From Amborella trichopoda (taxonomy: Eukaryota; Streptophyta; Magnoliopsida; Amborellales; Amborellaceae), in the NCBI RefSeq assembly GCF_000471905.2, contig NW_006495273.1, forward strand, positions 2,397,638 through 2,461,637: a DNA stretch of 64,000 bases, given 5' to 3'. Every line of letters starts with the position of its first letter. Position 1 is the stretch's first letter. Positions 12,101 through 23,339 of this stretch are shown one piece after another. The translations under genes were made by a program, and so were the position numbers. Below the pieces are notes generated by a model. The model saw only the letters and a list, made by a program, of their open reading frames with translations. It did no database searches and was not told where the DNA came from.

Positions 12101-15100
12101 ACGCCCTAGTTGCCTTAACCCAAGCCTAAACACCTTGGTTAAGTCTCTACACTAAACCAAGGTTTGCAAAACCCTAACCCTAACCTATCCAACCTCTAAG
12201 CCCTAACCCAACCCAAGTCTTCTCTTAACCCTAGCCTTAACCAAACTCACCCAGTTCAACGTACCATAACCTACTTGCCTCGACCCATTCAAACTCACTT
12301 AGCCTAGCCCATCCAAGCTCGCTTGACCTAGCCTATCTAACCCCACTCGACTTGAGCAAACTCAACCCACCTGAACGCACCAAGCGCACCTAGTGAACTC
12401 ACTTGAGCCCACCTAGTACAACCCACTTGGACCCACTCAAACCTACAAAGCCCACCTGGTCTAACTCTTTCGACACTCAAGCCCACCTAGTCCAATCTAC
12501 TCAAACCCACTTGGACCCACTTGAGCCCACTAAAACCTACTTAGTGGAGACCACTTGAGCTCACATTTCCTAACCCACTCCAAACCAAAACCATTCCTAC
12601 CCCACCAAACCTAGACCTAGCCCACACCTAGCTCTACCGAAACCAAATAGCGACGAACCCATAGGAACCCATTGCAATCCGTGCATGTGCAAGCCCTTAG
12701 ATCGAGTGCGACTCAGCGTGCAAGGGAGTGAAATCAAACCACGCTCTAAGCTAGCTGGCAACAACGACGTAGGCTCAACTCCCCTCCTCCCTTGGCAGTG
12801 TTTGGCGCACTTGGGGAGAAGTAGGGGTGTTTAGCTCATAGAGCTCACCCCAGGGTGTTTGGCTCACAAGGCGCACCCTTAGGAGATATTTCTGACGCTA
12901 GGCCCCCTTGTGCGCTACTGTCCGACAAGTGTCAGAAGACTTTCGGCGATATCCAAAGCCAGGATCTAGGAGGGCTATGGCCCGAAATACGTCTAGAACC
13001 ACCTCCGTTTGAGGTAATTCTTGTACCTTGTACTTTTTTTACCTCAATAAAATTAACTTTTGTTGGTTTGTCATTCGCACCGCACCGAACGCCTTATCCA
13101 CACATACATCTTGGGGCCACGAAAAAGCACACATGTGCATGCGCATGCGACGTTGGGGACCAGCTGACTGGGTATCTCAGGCTTGCATTTGGGGGGATTG
13201 AAGGTTGGGGTATAGACGGCATAGTGTTAGTTGTTGGATGCATGAAGGAGGGGGCAGTGGATGACCATGTGTCTGGCAAACTGATATGGAATTAGTGGCA
13301 CGGTTGGGATTCAAATGTTTGAATTCAAATTTGAATTTGGAATCAAATTTGCATTTTAGCTGAGTTATGGGTCTAATTTCTTGCTTGTGTTGCCAGCATG
13401 GCTAGAGTTTATCATGTGCAGTGGTCAATGGTCCACCTTTAATTAGAGCCATCTAGTTTCCCTTTTCTTCTCTAGCGAAAATTCTCTTCTCGGGGAAGGA
13501 TGGTAGGGATGGAGACACTAGGTGTTCTCACTTAGGATTGAATGATTAAAGAATTTGTAGTGGGCAGCAAAAGGATAAGTAGTGGGAGGGTGATGTGGTC
13601 CTGGCATTACCTAGTGAATGGGTTACAAGTGTAAGACAAGGGTAATGGGTGGGAGTCATGGCTGTATTTTGGGCATGCATATGTTTTTTTTTCTGGGGGA
13701 GGGGAAGATTTGCATTGATTTATGCGGGGGGGAAGGAAGGTTGGGGAATAGGTGGCGTGATGTCAATTGTTGGATGCGGGAGGGAGGTATTGGACTGTGG
13801 ATGGCCAGGGGTCGGCAAAACGACATAAAATTAGGATTAGATTTGGGACGAATTTGATTTGAAATCAAAATTTAATTCAAATTCAAATTTGAAGTCGTCT
13901 AAGTTGGGGGTCTAAGCTCTTGCATGTCCCCAGCATGGCTAGAGCTCCATGTGTATGGTGGTCAATTGTCCTCCGTCTTTGATTGGGGTCCATCTCGTGC
14001 CTGTACCTTTCCCTTTTCTTCTCTGGTGAAATTCTGGCGGTGGTTCTACTTTCATTGATATGCTTTATTGCATGAACATGACTACATCATTCAGCGTCCG
14101 AGATTAGGTATGGGGTATCTGATTCCTCATGAAATAGAGGATTTGTTTGGCACGACTATAATATGAAAGGACTACCAAATGTAACAACGTTTTACTAGTA
14201 TCAATTTCACGATAAGTACCAAGAAATAATCAGTTTTTGGCTGAATCCTTGATTTTTATTTTTTTGAAATGACTGAATCCATAGATTATTCCAAAGCTCC
14301 ATTGACATTTTCAAAACTCACATGCACCTAATGAAAACAAAAAGAAGAAGATCAAATCTCTTAAATGATGTAATCAAAAGTTCATAAACAAGAAAAAGAA
14401 TCAAGGAGAATCTGTATCAGTATATAGGTTGTTAATGTCCGACATGTGTATGACACTAAACCTGACAATCCATGTAAGACGTAGCAAAGATAATACGCCT
14501 CCCATTGGAAAAGAATCTTCTGGTCTTTAGTTCAGAGGCTGAGCTTGATGATGCTTGGTCAGCTGGATGAGGGTTAGGGATGAGAACGCCTGTGAGCTAT
14601 GAGGAAGGGCTTAGATTGGAAGGAAAAGGGAGTAAATGGTTTTGGGCTGGAAGTGAGTAGAGGGCGTGGTGGATTAGGTGAGCTTGAGGGGAAGCCTATT
14701 TTCGTTAGAGGCTTGTTGGACAGATAGGGGTTTGGTAGTGGTAGGGGTTAGGATGGGGTAAAAGTAACAATGAGAGAATAGAGGAGAAACAATGGAGAAG
14801 GGGATGGCCAGGATTTGCTGTAAGGGAGCTGTGTAGAAAGAAGGTCGATGGTTTGAAGTAGTGTAGGAAAAATCAAATTGTTGGAACGGTTAACCGGACA
14901 TGGGCTTGGAAGCGGTTCAACCGGCCTAATCGGTAAACCGGCTGGTTCAACTATTCTAACGGGGCAAGTCCTAGGTGGTCAAAAAAGTGTTAAAAAAAAT
15001 ACAAAAAAAAATCTAATAAAATATGAAAAGGATATTTAACGAATGATTAAACAAAGCACATCCAAATGAAGTTAAAAATTAATGAAAAAATGGATTTTAT

Positions 15101-17174
15101 TTATTTTTGAATAATAATAATGAGTTAGAAATAGTTAATGTTTTAGGTGTTATTTTAGGTTTAGTCAAATCTAGTACGGGAAATGAGCTAGGAAAAAAAA
15201 AAAAAAGGATTTTAAAGAATTGATTTATGCCCAGGGATATTTTTGAATTTTTTTGAGAAAAATGGGAAAATATAAAAATAAGTATTAATGGCCAAAACAA
15301 TTTCCAATCTTTGCCATAATGGTGAAAAACATTAAAAAGTGAATTACAAACAAAATCCCTTTTTTTTTGGGATTTTATATAATTGTTTTTAAAAAATACC
15401 CAGCCAGTAACCAAAACCAGCCAAAACCAGAGCCGGCCACTGGCCGGTTCTGATCTGACCGGGTGGTTACCCATTAGACCGCCCTTTTTTCCTTAAATGG
15501 TTTGAAGGCCATGGGAAAACGCTGGAGGTACTATACATGCTTTTATCTTCCCATGCTATTTCAATCAGGAAGAGTTTCCCAACATTCTTTGTTGTTATTC
15601 AGCTAAGTGTCAGAGAACTCAATATTGCAATTTAAATTGATACTGCTTACATTTTCATTATAGTTTCTTCTTTACTGCAGAATGAACATTCCCATGCCCA
15701 TTTATCTGAGCAATTTAAGCTCCATACAATTCATAGACAGTACATCAGCCTTACGTGTGGTGTTCCTTCTCCAAGTAATGGATGCATTGAGATCCCAATA
15801 GCTCGTGATATGAATAACAGGATCCGCATGGCTGCTGTTTCCGGGCAAAATAATACCAGGAAAGCTCGCCTTGCTACCAGTAGGTGTATTCATGTTCCTC
15901 TCCTGATCACTCCTTAGTTCTTGGGCTAGTTGTGTTTTATAAGCTGCATTTGTTGAGTTTGTAAGTTCCTTGTACTAATGTTGTTATGATTAATTTAGAT
16001 ACCATGTAATGGAGGTTCTTGCTGGAGGTGGTTCTGCCCTCGTGGAGTGGAGATTACAAACTGGACGGACCCATCAGGTACTATAGTACCAGGTTCTTTT
16101 TGTTTAACAAAAATGTTTTAAACATTAGGCATTGTGTACTATAAGGCGGCTATTTATGTTTGGTACAAGAAGGTCACAAACACCTTTAGCCATTAGATGA
16201 GAAATTTGACAGCTTGTGGTGTGTCACACAATTTGGGAAAATTTCTTAGAACTTTGAGGCAGGCCAAAGGCACACCCTCAATCACTCGATTTTGTATCCA
16301 ATGGCTAATAATGATTGTGGTGGTTCTACCCTCATGGAGTGGAGATTACTAACTGGACGGATCCATCAGGTACTATAGTACCAGGTTCTTTTTGTATAAC
16401 AAAAATGTTTTAAACATTAGGGATTGTATACCGTAAGGCAACACCTTTGGCCATTAGATGAGAAACCTGACGGCTTGTGGTGTGTCACAAAATTTGGGAA
16501 ATTTTTTTTTAGAACTTTGGGTGCCGGCCAAAGGCACACCCTCAACCACTTGATTTTGCATCCAATGGCTAATAATGATTTTGACCTCTTTGTACCACAC
16601 ATAATTTGTATCTTATACTTTCCCTGAACATTATATCTTTTTCTCTGTCCATGTATTATCTAATAAAAATGTACAACTTTCTTTAGTGTGGGTGGGCATC
16701 ACTTGAACTCATGACGACAAGGTTTGAACAGCTGCCTTTCTGTTGAGCTGTGGACTTGATCCTAAAAGGGATAGTACGTTGTGATCAATTACTAGATCAA
16801 ATGTGTGGTCATAAATGTCATCACTGATGATGATGGGGAGACAAGGGGGCATCCAATTGTAGTTCTGTCTCTCTTTTGCTATCCAACATTGATTGAATGG
16901 TGATGATCCCATGGTTATCAGGATTTATTTTCCCTTCTCTGAATGGAACCATTAAAGCATAAATAATAATCTAAATGGTATTGTTAATTAGGCAATTTTC
17001 TCTTGAAGGCCTGATGTTAGTGTGAGGCCTGAATTTTTTGTGGTTTTAATTTTTTTGACTTTAAGTTTGAAATTTCTTAGAGAACACCATTATTATTTTT
17101 ATTAGTAATGTGCACTAAGAGCCACAAAATTCGTTCTCATTAAAAGCAAGACAATTAGATGGAGCTAATGATTG

Positions 17175-17210
<36 letters not shown>

Positions 17211-19274
17211 GCACCCACAAGCCAGCAACCTGTGTGGGTCCAAAAAATGGTGGCGACCCCTAAGGGTCTCAAAAAACGCTATACAACATAAGAAAACATT
17301 AAAAGTGTACAAAATGTTGGGGGTTTTGTGCTCAAAATGTTGGTCAAAAAGTCCCCCTAAAGGTCTTCCGTCCGTGAGGCTCCCTCCTTAGCGAGGGTGT
17401 CAGTTGCGGCGTTGCCTTCCCTCCAAGTATGCCTCCGTGAAACGTGAGTATCCCTGCAAATTTGGAAAATTTCGTCAAAAATGTTGTCCAGTCTCCATGG
17501 GCAAGGTGAGGCTTTAGAGGCCCATGACAGAACATTTTTGGAGTCCTGCTCTATGACCAACAATGGGCTCTGGGTGGGGTTGAAACTTCTGAAGCCTTCA
17601 AGTAGTGTTGGAGTTGGCATGGCCAATTGAGCTCTTTAAGAGAATAGGATGCTGCCGTACTTGCCTCTGAATAGGCCCCCGATGCCAGCAGGGCCAGGGT
17701 TGCCCAGGGAGCAACCGTCGAATTTGAGCTTGGTTTTGGCCGGTCTCCGGCGGTCTCCAGAGGGAGGCATGAGGAATTTGGTGGGCCTGAGATAGGGTAG
17801 TGCAGATCGGCCTTGGTGGAAGTCCGAGTAGGAGCAGTGCAGGAAGTGTTTGCTGTTTTTGGCCCAAAAGGTGACAAGGGTCTTGATGTTATCTTTCGGA
17901 GCCTCAACCAATGACAAGGGTCTTGATCTTATCTTTCAGAGCCTCGACCAATGACAGGTATATTTTAAGTGTAAATTTATTCTGTGTGACGTCACCCACA
18001 TATAAAAGATCTGTGACTGTTGTTTCCCAACTGTCCAATCTAATTGAATGTCGAGAATAGCACCAGTTAAAACGTAAAAAGAAAGGTAAACTTGGCATCT
18101 ATCTCTCAGCCAGTTGCCCTATTTAACCCAACAAATCTTCATGCCTCTCTCTATGCACCTGTCTCTCTCTGACTCTCATCCTCTCTAGCCTTACCTCCTT
18201 TATTCTCCTTCGCTCTCTCTCTTTCTTTTGTCTCCAACACCGCCCCCCCCCCCCTCCCCTGCCTCTCCCACTTGGAGTAAATCCAATCTCCCAAATTGAC
18301 ATGACAACCATTGACATCACAAAAAGAGCACCTCACTTCCTCAACCCCATTTTTTATTTTAAATTGTTGAAGCTTCTGAGCAGAGAAATAAAGGCCACCC
18401 AACCTTAAGGCTTGCTCTGGGGCTAAGAGAGCATTCCTCGTGCATATCGCAGACTTGAGCTAATTTTCAGGCTAAGAGAGCATTCCTCGCGCATATCGCA
18501 GACTTGAGCTAATTTTCAGGCTAAGAGAGCATTCCTCACGCATATCGCAGACTTGAGCTAATTTTCCATTAAAGTAGTAAGCCATCTTGAAATCTCTTTG
18601 CTGTGGTTATCACACACAAGCTCTCAATAATAGCGCCTTTGTTGGCTTCCAAAATATGATCGACTCTGGAACACCACAGTTATGAAGCCTTTAGGCATAA
18701 AAAAGCAGTGAAGTTGCATATAAGATTGGAAAAAAGACCATCAAGGAGAAGGAGGGTGATGATAACCCATTCTAGGACTGCATAGACAGGGATGAGAGTC
18801 AGTTCAGAAGAGTTTTGTGAACCGATTCAAACTTGTTAGCTTCCATGGCTCCAGAGTGTGAACTGAGAAGGTCTATGAATGGAAGTAGAGAGGGAAAGGT
18901 ATGAGATTGGTTTAATAATAAAGTTAAGGGTATATTGGGAGGAGATTGGAGGTATATGCAATAGAGAGGGAAAGAGAGATGAATTATGGATATATTTGGA
19001 GAGAAAGGAGGTATCATGTGCCCTGGAGAGATAGAATCGGTTTTCGGGAGAGAGTGTCTCTCAGAAGTAGATGCTCTCTGAGTTGGAAAAACCAAGAAAG
19101 AGAAGATGAGAAACACGGTCTTCTCTCTTAGAATGATTCAATGGCTGTTGGGACTGAGAATTGCCCACTCATAACATCTAAGGAAAAAGTCCACTCTTGA
19201 AGAAACAAAGGAAAGGACGTTAGAAACAGATTTAGGGAGAGGGGCTAGCAGGGAGAAACCATCCTTGAATTGGG

Positions 19275-19311
<37 letters not shown>

Positions 19312-19733
19312 NNNNNNNNNNNNNNNNNNNNNNNNNNNNNNNNNNNNNNNNNNNNNNNNNNNNNNNNNNNNNNNNNNNNNNNNNNNNNNNNNNNNNNNNN
19401 NNNNNNNNNNNNNNNNNNNNNNNNNNNNNNNNNNNNNNNNNNNNNNNNNNNNNNNNNNNNNNNNNNNNNNNNNNNNNNNNNNNNNNNNNNNNNNNNNNNN
19501 NNNNNNNNNNNNNNNNNNNNNNNNNNNNNNNNNNNNNNNNNNNNNNNNNNNNNNNNNNNNNNNNNNNNNNNNNNNNNNNNNNNNNNNNNNNNNNNNNNNN
19601 NNNNNNNNNNNNNNNNNNNNNNNNNNNNNNNNNNNNNNNNNNNNNNNNNNNNNNNNNNNNNNNNNNNNNNNNNNNNNNNNNNNNNNNNNNNNNNNNNNNN
19701 NNNNNNNNNNNNNNNNNNNNNNNNNNNNNNNNN

Positions 19734-19774
<41 letters not shown>

Positions 19775-21838
19775 GGGGAGCTTAGAGAGGTGGGAAGATT
19801 TTGTTGTGCCACAGGCCAAGTTTACCACATTTTGACTGGTGCTATCCCTACCATCCATTTAAATTGGCCGTCTGGGAAACGCCGGTTACAGATCCACAAA
19901 GGAAGGATGCTCAAGGATAGAGCGAACAAACGGAATCAAAATCCTCTTTTAATAGGTTACAGTGAATCACAACAACCTAGAAAAACAGGTTGATCTGACA
20001 AAAAATCCAAAAACTTTAAACCAAAACTCCAAAACAAGTGCTAATCGATTGCTATCGCTGCTGCTTCTTTGGCTAAGACGTCAGCTTCTTGTTTTCCTTC
20101 CCTCCAAGAAGCATCCACATGATGGACATATTCCTGCTAAGGAATTCAATCTCGTCAAACAAGTGTGCGAACTGCCAAGGAGAAGAGGAGGAGGGGAGAT
20201 TCTGCCCCCAAGAAACAGTATTCTTGGAGTCTCCCTCGATGATGAGGGAGTGCAGTTGGAGTGGGATTGCAAGTTGAGGCGTTCCAAGAGTCTTCCTATA
20301 TTTTAGAGGGTGGTGCATATGTGGGTCGCTTTGTAGCACCTAAGGATGATGACACATAGCACTTTTTTCTTTCTTTGTAAATGTTCGCCTGTAATCATGA
20401 CATAGCACCTATTCAGTAGTTGAGCTTAATATGAAAATATTTAGTACAAGTCTTTAGATTTGTGTTTTTATAAGTTTGAGAATAAGATATATTTTGGCTT
20501 CCTTATTTATATAGGGCTTATCTCTTTCCCAAAATATATTTTTACTAAATCGAGAGAAAGTCTTCCTTCTCTTCATAATTAGTGGATGAGTTTTTATCTC
20601 TCTGTTAAGTAATATATGAGTTCTTCATGTTAATCTCTTTCCTTGATTTCATTAAAAACTTTAATCTAATTAGAAATGACTCTTTTCTTTTCCATGTCTC
20701 ATCTGTTCCTCCTTATATTAATGTTGGATTTGTTATATTCAAACTTTGAAATCACGGGTGTCTTGTTCCTGCTAATCCTCACCCTGTTGTCGCAGCATTG
20801 TGGATGCATGGGTGTTGTATGGTTGCTCCTAAGTTTAGCTCAATTCCACAGAGGCATGCTGAAAACACATAGGTGTGGCCACTATTTCAGGTCACTTTTG
20901 TGCACTTAAAACTCAAGTTTCGGAAAGATGCAATTCAAAAGTGAAGAATGAAATGAATACCCCTTAACAAAAAAAAGAAAGAGAAGATGACTTTGTAATC
21001 TATACTTAAATATCTGCTCTCTGGAAGTGAAGAGATCATGGCATCATGTTTCATGTTCCCCCATTGCTTAGTAATACAACATAGGCTCACTAATGGAGAT
21101 TCCTCAGGATTTTGGTTTTAAAAACCATGCATTGTTCATAAATATAAGTTCTGTAGGTTTAGGTTGTGTGGTGATTTGGTTCTTATATGGAAATATTAAC
21201 ACATCATGAAGTTTGCGCGGTATGGTGATTTGGTTCGTTATATGGATATATTAACACTTCATGAAGTCTGTCTCTATGATATTTACCTCTTTAACCAGAG
21301 TGGTTATTCTCTCTAGATCCGAGTCCATGCCAAGTACATAGGGAACCCTCTATTGGGTGATGAAGTTTATGGAGGAACCAAAAGCATGGCACTTTCAAGA
21401 CTTCGGCCCAGAACTCCATCACATTATCATGGCCCTCTATCTCAGCTTGTCTCCAATCTGCAAAGGCCCTGCCTCCATGCTTTTTCTCTTGGGTAATTAG
21501 ATATTTCTCTACAGTTTTACGCACGGTTGCTCATTTTTCACATATTGGTTCACTTCTTTTGCCTATTCTTTTACAGGTTTAAACACCCTCATAGCAAAGA
21601 AAATGTCCTGTTTACATGCCCACCGCCTCCTGACTTCGCCGAAGTCTTACGCCAGCTACAAAGCATCAGATCCAGCAATGTAATTTTTATATTTCCCATT
21701 TCACATAAACAGGAAACTATGGATATCTTTATACTTGCACTGGATTCTTGTTTGATGATTGCTGAATCTTTTTGGACTTCTGATAATTCCCTTATTTAAT
21801 GTCCCAATGATGTTTTATTTCTATTTTAGGTTCGGTGA
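6134..21838 (+). CDS. RluA-type RNA pseudouridine synthase, probably organellar
   Basis: Converts uridine to pseudouridine in RNA. Coding exons: 6134-6490, 8110-8253, 9666-9908, 15681-15883, 15999-16077, 21317-21492, 21577-21679 and 21830-21838. All phases join, giving 437 residues. Residues 1-80 are Ser/Pro/Arg-rich and look like a transit peptide. Residues 84-135 form an S4-like RNA-binding domain ([10 protein letters not shown]...[12 protein letters not shown]). The catalytic motif is [15 protein letters not shown] with Asp237. RTHQIRVHAKY and the LLGDEVYGG motif follow at 339 onward. ATG 6134 is the first in-frame ATG; the frame is open further up only through non-ATG codons. Intron 1 has a GC donor. 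Introns 3 and 5 exceed 5 kb, while introns 4, 6 and 7 are 115, 84 and 150 bp. It resembles plant chloroplast RNA pseudouridine synthase 2 in layout; the exact RNA target is unknown. The order and joining of exons are strongly supported by the continuous family-like protein. Confidence 0.9.
6491..8109 (+). other. intron 1 of the pseudouridine synthase gene (GC-AG)
   Basis: The donor is AAG|GCAAGC and the acceptor TTTTCCCAG|GTTTCC. The join keeps the S4-like domain in frame (LPITK then VSHIVKVGD). A (GTT)n run lies near 8029-8046. Nothing else is recognised in this intron, although about 6960-7330 is richer in G+C than its surroundings. Confidence 0.8.
8254..9665 (+). other. intron 2 of the pseudouridine synthase gene
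   Basis: The donor is ATG|GTGATT and the acceptor TATAG|GTTGTT. The join yields [14 protein letters not shown], a conserved stretch of the family. No repeat or coding sequence is recognised inside. Confidence 0.8.
10055..10140 (+). repeat. possible SINE 3' tail
   Basis: 'gctgaattacccccc' followed by an A-rich tail of AAAAG units. The same 'ctgaattaccccc' plus poly-A ending occurs at 53700-53755, after a possible tRNA-like B box. Confidence 0.3.
10400..13020. mobile_element. probable degraded LTR or solo LTR of a retrotransposon
   Basis: About 2.6 kb of moderately GC-rich noncoding sequence unlike the flanking intron. It has a TATA-like 'gagctatataaacctacc' at about 11951, followed by a leader-like 'gagagaggagagagaaaac' at 12034 and a C-rich stretch. 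No protein domain is seen. Boundaries and target duplications were not found; the LTR call rests on composition and promoter-like layout. Confidence 0.35.
12050..12640. repeat. C-rich degenerate short-period repeat
   Basis: Loose repetition of words such as 'aacccacttg', 'gacccact', 'gcccacctagt' and 'ccctaaccc' over about 590 bp, with strong C-over-G strand bias. Confidence 0.6.
13190..14045. repeat. diverged direct duplication, two units of about 300 bp
   Basis: Units at about 13190-13500 and 13735-14045 share, in order, 'gaaggttggggaata'-like, 'gttgttggatgc', a 'gaattcaaatttgaa'-like AT block, 'agcatggctagag', 'gtggtcaatggtcc' and 'cccttttcttctct'. Many substitutions and indels indicate an old duplication. 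Confidence 0.6.
14880..15490. repeat. hAT-like MITE
   Basis: The ends are rich in short inverted CCGG-containing words: 'ggttaaccggacatggg' and 'ggttcaaccggcc' on the left, 'ggccggttctgatctgacc' and 'gggtggttaccc' on the right. AT-rich noncoding DNA lies between. Subterminal repeats of this kind are typical of hAT non-autonomous elements; exact ends are not defined. Confidence 0.4.
16027..16590 (+). repeat. tandem duplication of exon 5 3' end plus donor and intron start
   Basis: Copy 1, about 16027-16314, holds the last 50 bases of exon 5, its donor, and a family B-like MITE segment. Copy 2, about 16317-16590, repeats all of this at roughly 90% identity by eye. Copy 2 still encodes [17 protein letters not shown] and still ends in CAG|GTACTA. 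It differs from the real exon (RTHQ becomes RIHQ) and lacks the acceptor that precedes exon 5 at 15998. Confidence 0.85.
17340..17930 (-). pseudogene. LINE RNase H fragment
   Basis: On the minus strand, two frames together show an RNase H domain: [19 protein letters not shown], then [12 protein letters not shown] and [20 protein letters not shown] frameshift near 17640 separates the halves. A 35 bp unit at the upstream edge (about 17875-17945) is duplicated. It lies antisense to the host gene in intron 5. Confidence 0.75.
18422..18566. repeat. 3 x 49 bp tandem repeat
   Basis: Three head-to-tail copies of a unit starting 'gctaagagagcattcctc' and ending 'gagctaattttcag', at 18422, 18471 and 18520. 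They differ at only two or three positions. Confidence 0.9.
19280..19775. repeat. (GA)n microsatellite with a 422-base assembly gap
   Basis: (GA)n runs up to about 19311, unknown bases fill 19312-19733, and (GA)n resumes to about 19775. The gap lies in intron 5, so it does not break the coding sequence. Confidence 0.95.
20045..20340 (-). pseudogene. LINE RNase H fragment
   Basis: Minus-strand frame with [13 protein letters not shown], then [19 protein letters not shown]. This is the same part of RNase H as in the 17.3-17.9 kb fragment ([12 protein letters not shown], then [16 protein letters not shown]). It is short, frameshifted and antisense to the host gene. Confidence 0.65.
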
Positions 21839-23190
21839 CTCTTGTCTGGGAGGTGGGCTCAACCATGCATTATGGGTGAGTATATTTAGCTGTTGAGGGA
21901 AGATTCGATATGGACCAAGTGGTCCATGTGGTCCATGTTATGCATGTTGGCCAATCCTCCAAACAACATGTTAGAGGGTTTTTTAGGAAAATTTCAAGTA
22001 CTTATTGACCTTGTAATGATTCAAAGGAAAAAAAAGGGTAGTGTCAATTAAAGTGTCAAATTACCTTACAAAATCATTAAGGGAATCAAATCATAACATT
22101 AGGAGTATCCCTTTTAAAAAGGTATAGTAAAAAATAGCACATAGTTCATTCTCAGGGGCATTTTAGTAATTTATTCCATTTAATTGGCCCAAGCCAAATG
22201 AAAAAAATCCCGTAGTTGTCCAAGTTAGCAACATGGAATTGTCAAATGATTACAGTACCATTGGTTGTTCAGGATTAGCAACACACAGCTCACTTTTTTC
22301 ATTCCATGTTGCTTTTCATTTGTTTGGGCTACTAAAGTGGAATCTTCATACTTGTTTATGTTTCCCAATCCTGAATAAAGGCAATTTGGTTATTTTTTAC
22401 TTATATTTTTTAAGAGGCACCTCAGTCAAATTTAAACTTTAAAAGTAATGCTCCTCATTTTAATAAGGATGATTTGCCACATTTAATAATTTTGTAAGGT
22501 AATTTGACCCTTTAATTGACAGTTTCCCAAAACAAATTGTATTTGAGCTCTTAAAAAACTTTGGATCTTATCGTAATGGATCGGTCCAGTGGTGTTGTTA
22601 GAATAGGATCTGATTTGGATCACATTTTGGTACTCCAATTGAATTTTTCTATATCAATCTTAGATATGAATAAATATATTTGGGGTTTTGAGGTCAAGCA
22701 AATTCCCCTAAATAATGTTCCAGGGATTGGTCAAGGTGTACTATGCGGATCACTTGGGCCATGTAGAGTTTTCCCTTAGTTTAAGGATTTCATGGAGATC
22801 TGGGTAAGTGGACTCTAATTATGCACCCAAATTGCTAAGTTTGGTTCTTTCCTTGCTTCTGCAGAATCATGGTGGCCTTGGTGATCAAACTGCTTCGCTG
22901 AGTTTGTTTCTTTGCTGAGACTATCCCCCTCTTCTCAACCCATTTCTCACTGTTTGTGTTCCCATGGTTGAACGGGGACTGATTATTGGCAGTGATATCT
23001 GTTTATTTCACAGAGTTGATTGTGTTTTCATACACTAGTGATTCTGTTTACTTACAACAGTGAGTCTCATCATTTTGTATTGCAGTGAACAACTACTTTT
23101 TATGTAATGAAGCTCGACATTGGAAGGCACTGCTAGTTTGCATCTATAGATCTCACCATTTATCTCCATTGTAATTGATTAAACAGAACT
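21839..23190 (+). other. 3' untranslated region of the pseudouridine synthase gene with a UTR intron
   Basis: After the stop at 21838 the last exon continues to about 21875, where CATTATGG|GTGAGT is a strong donor. TGCTTCTGCAG at 22864 is a strong acceptor, preceding non-AT-rich sequence that looks exonic. The transcript end is not certain; about 23.1-23.2 kb fits the AT-rich change there. Confidence 0.55.
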
Positions 23191-23234
23191 ATTTTGTAAA
23201 TGAATTAATTTATAAATGCTTCACCTCATGTGTT

Positions 23235-23330
23235 CTCTCTCTCTCTCAAGTTCCTAATTATATCTCAAGGTTGGATAGCCTCTCTCTCTCTCTCTCTCAA
23301 GCTCCTACTTATATCTCAAGGTTGGAAAGC
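23235..23330. repeat. short tandem duplication with (CT)n
   Basis: Two copies of a unit made of (CT)n followed by 'caag(t/c)tcctaattatatctcaaggttgg', near the likely end of the gene. Confidence 0.7.
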
Positions 23331-23339
23331 AATTTAATT

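Larger units (their letters stand above)
9909..15680 (+). other. intron 3 of the pseudouridine synthase gene, 5.8 kb, repeat-filled
   Basis: The donor is AAG|GTGTGT and the acceptor TACTGCAG|AATGAA. The join gives [19 protein letters not shown], as expected for the family. It contains an LTR-like block (about 10.4-13.0 kb), a diverged direct duplication (13.2-14.0 kb) and a hAT-like MITE (14.9-15.5 kb). Confidence 0.75.
16078..21316 (+). other. intron 5 of the pseudouridine synthase gene, 5.2 kb
   Basis: The donor is CAG|GTACTA and the acceptor CTCTAG|ATCCGA. The join yields RTHQ-IRVHAKY. It contains the exon duplication, a (TA)n run at about 17177-17205, two antisense LINE RNase H remnants, a 3 x 49 bp repeat and an assembly gap flanked by (GA)n. 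Confidence 0.8.

Noticed and set aside
12165..12200. Interstitial telomere-like repeat ('accctaaccctaacc')
   Set aside because: Only two units, of CCCTAA rather than the usual plant CCCTAAA type, inside a generally C-rich degenerate repeat.
12855..13295. Plus-strand open frame of 146 codons
   Set aside because: No conserved motif, lies in an intron of the pseudouridine synthase gene, and overlaps repeat-like DNA.
15097..15474. Minus-strand open frame of 125 codons
   Set aside because: AT-rich, Phe/Lys-biased translation of a MITE interior; no conserved features.
18422..18566. CRISPR-like direct repeats
   Set aside because: Units are contiguous with no spacers, and the host is a plant nuclear genome.
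19138..19993. Long open frames across the assembly gap
   Set aside because: They exist only because unknown bases and (GA)n/(CT)n runs contain no stops.
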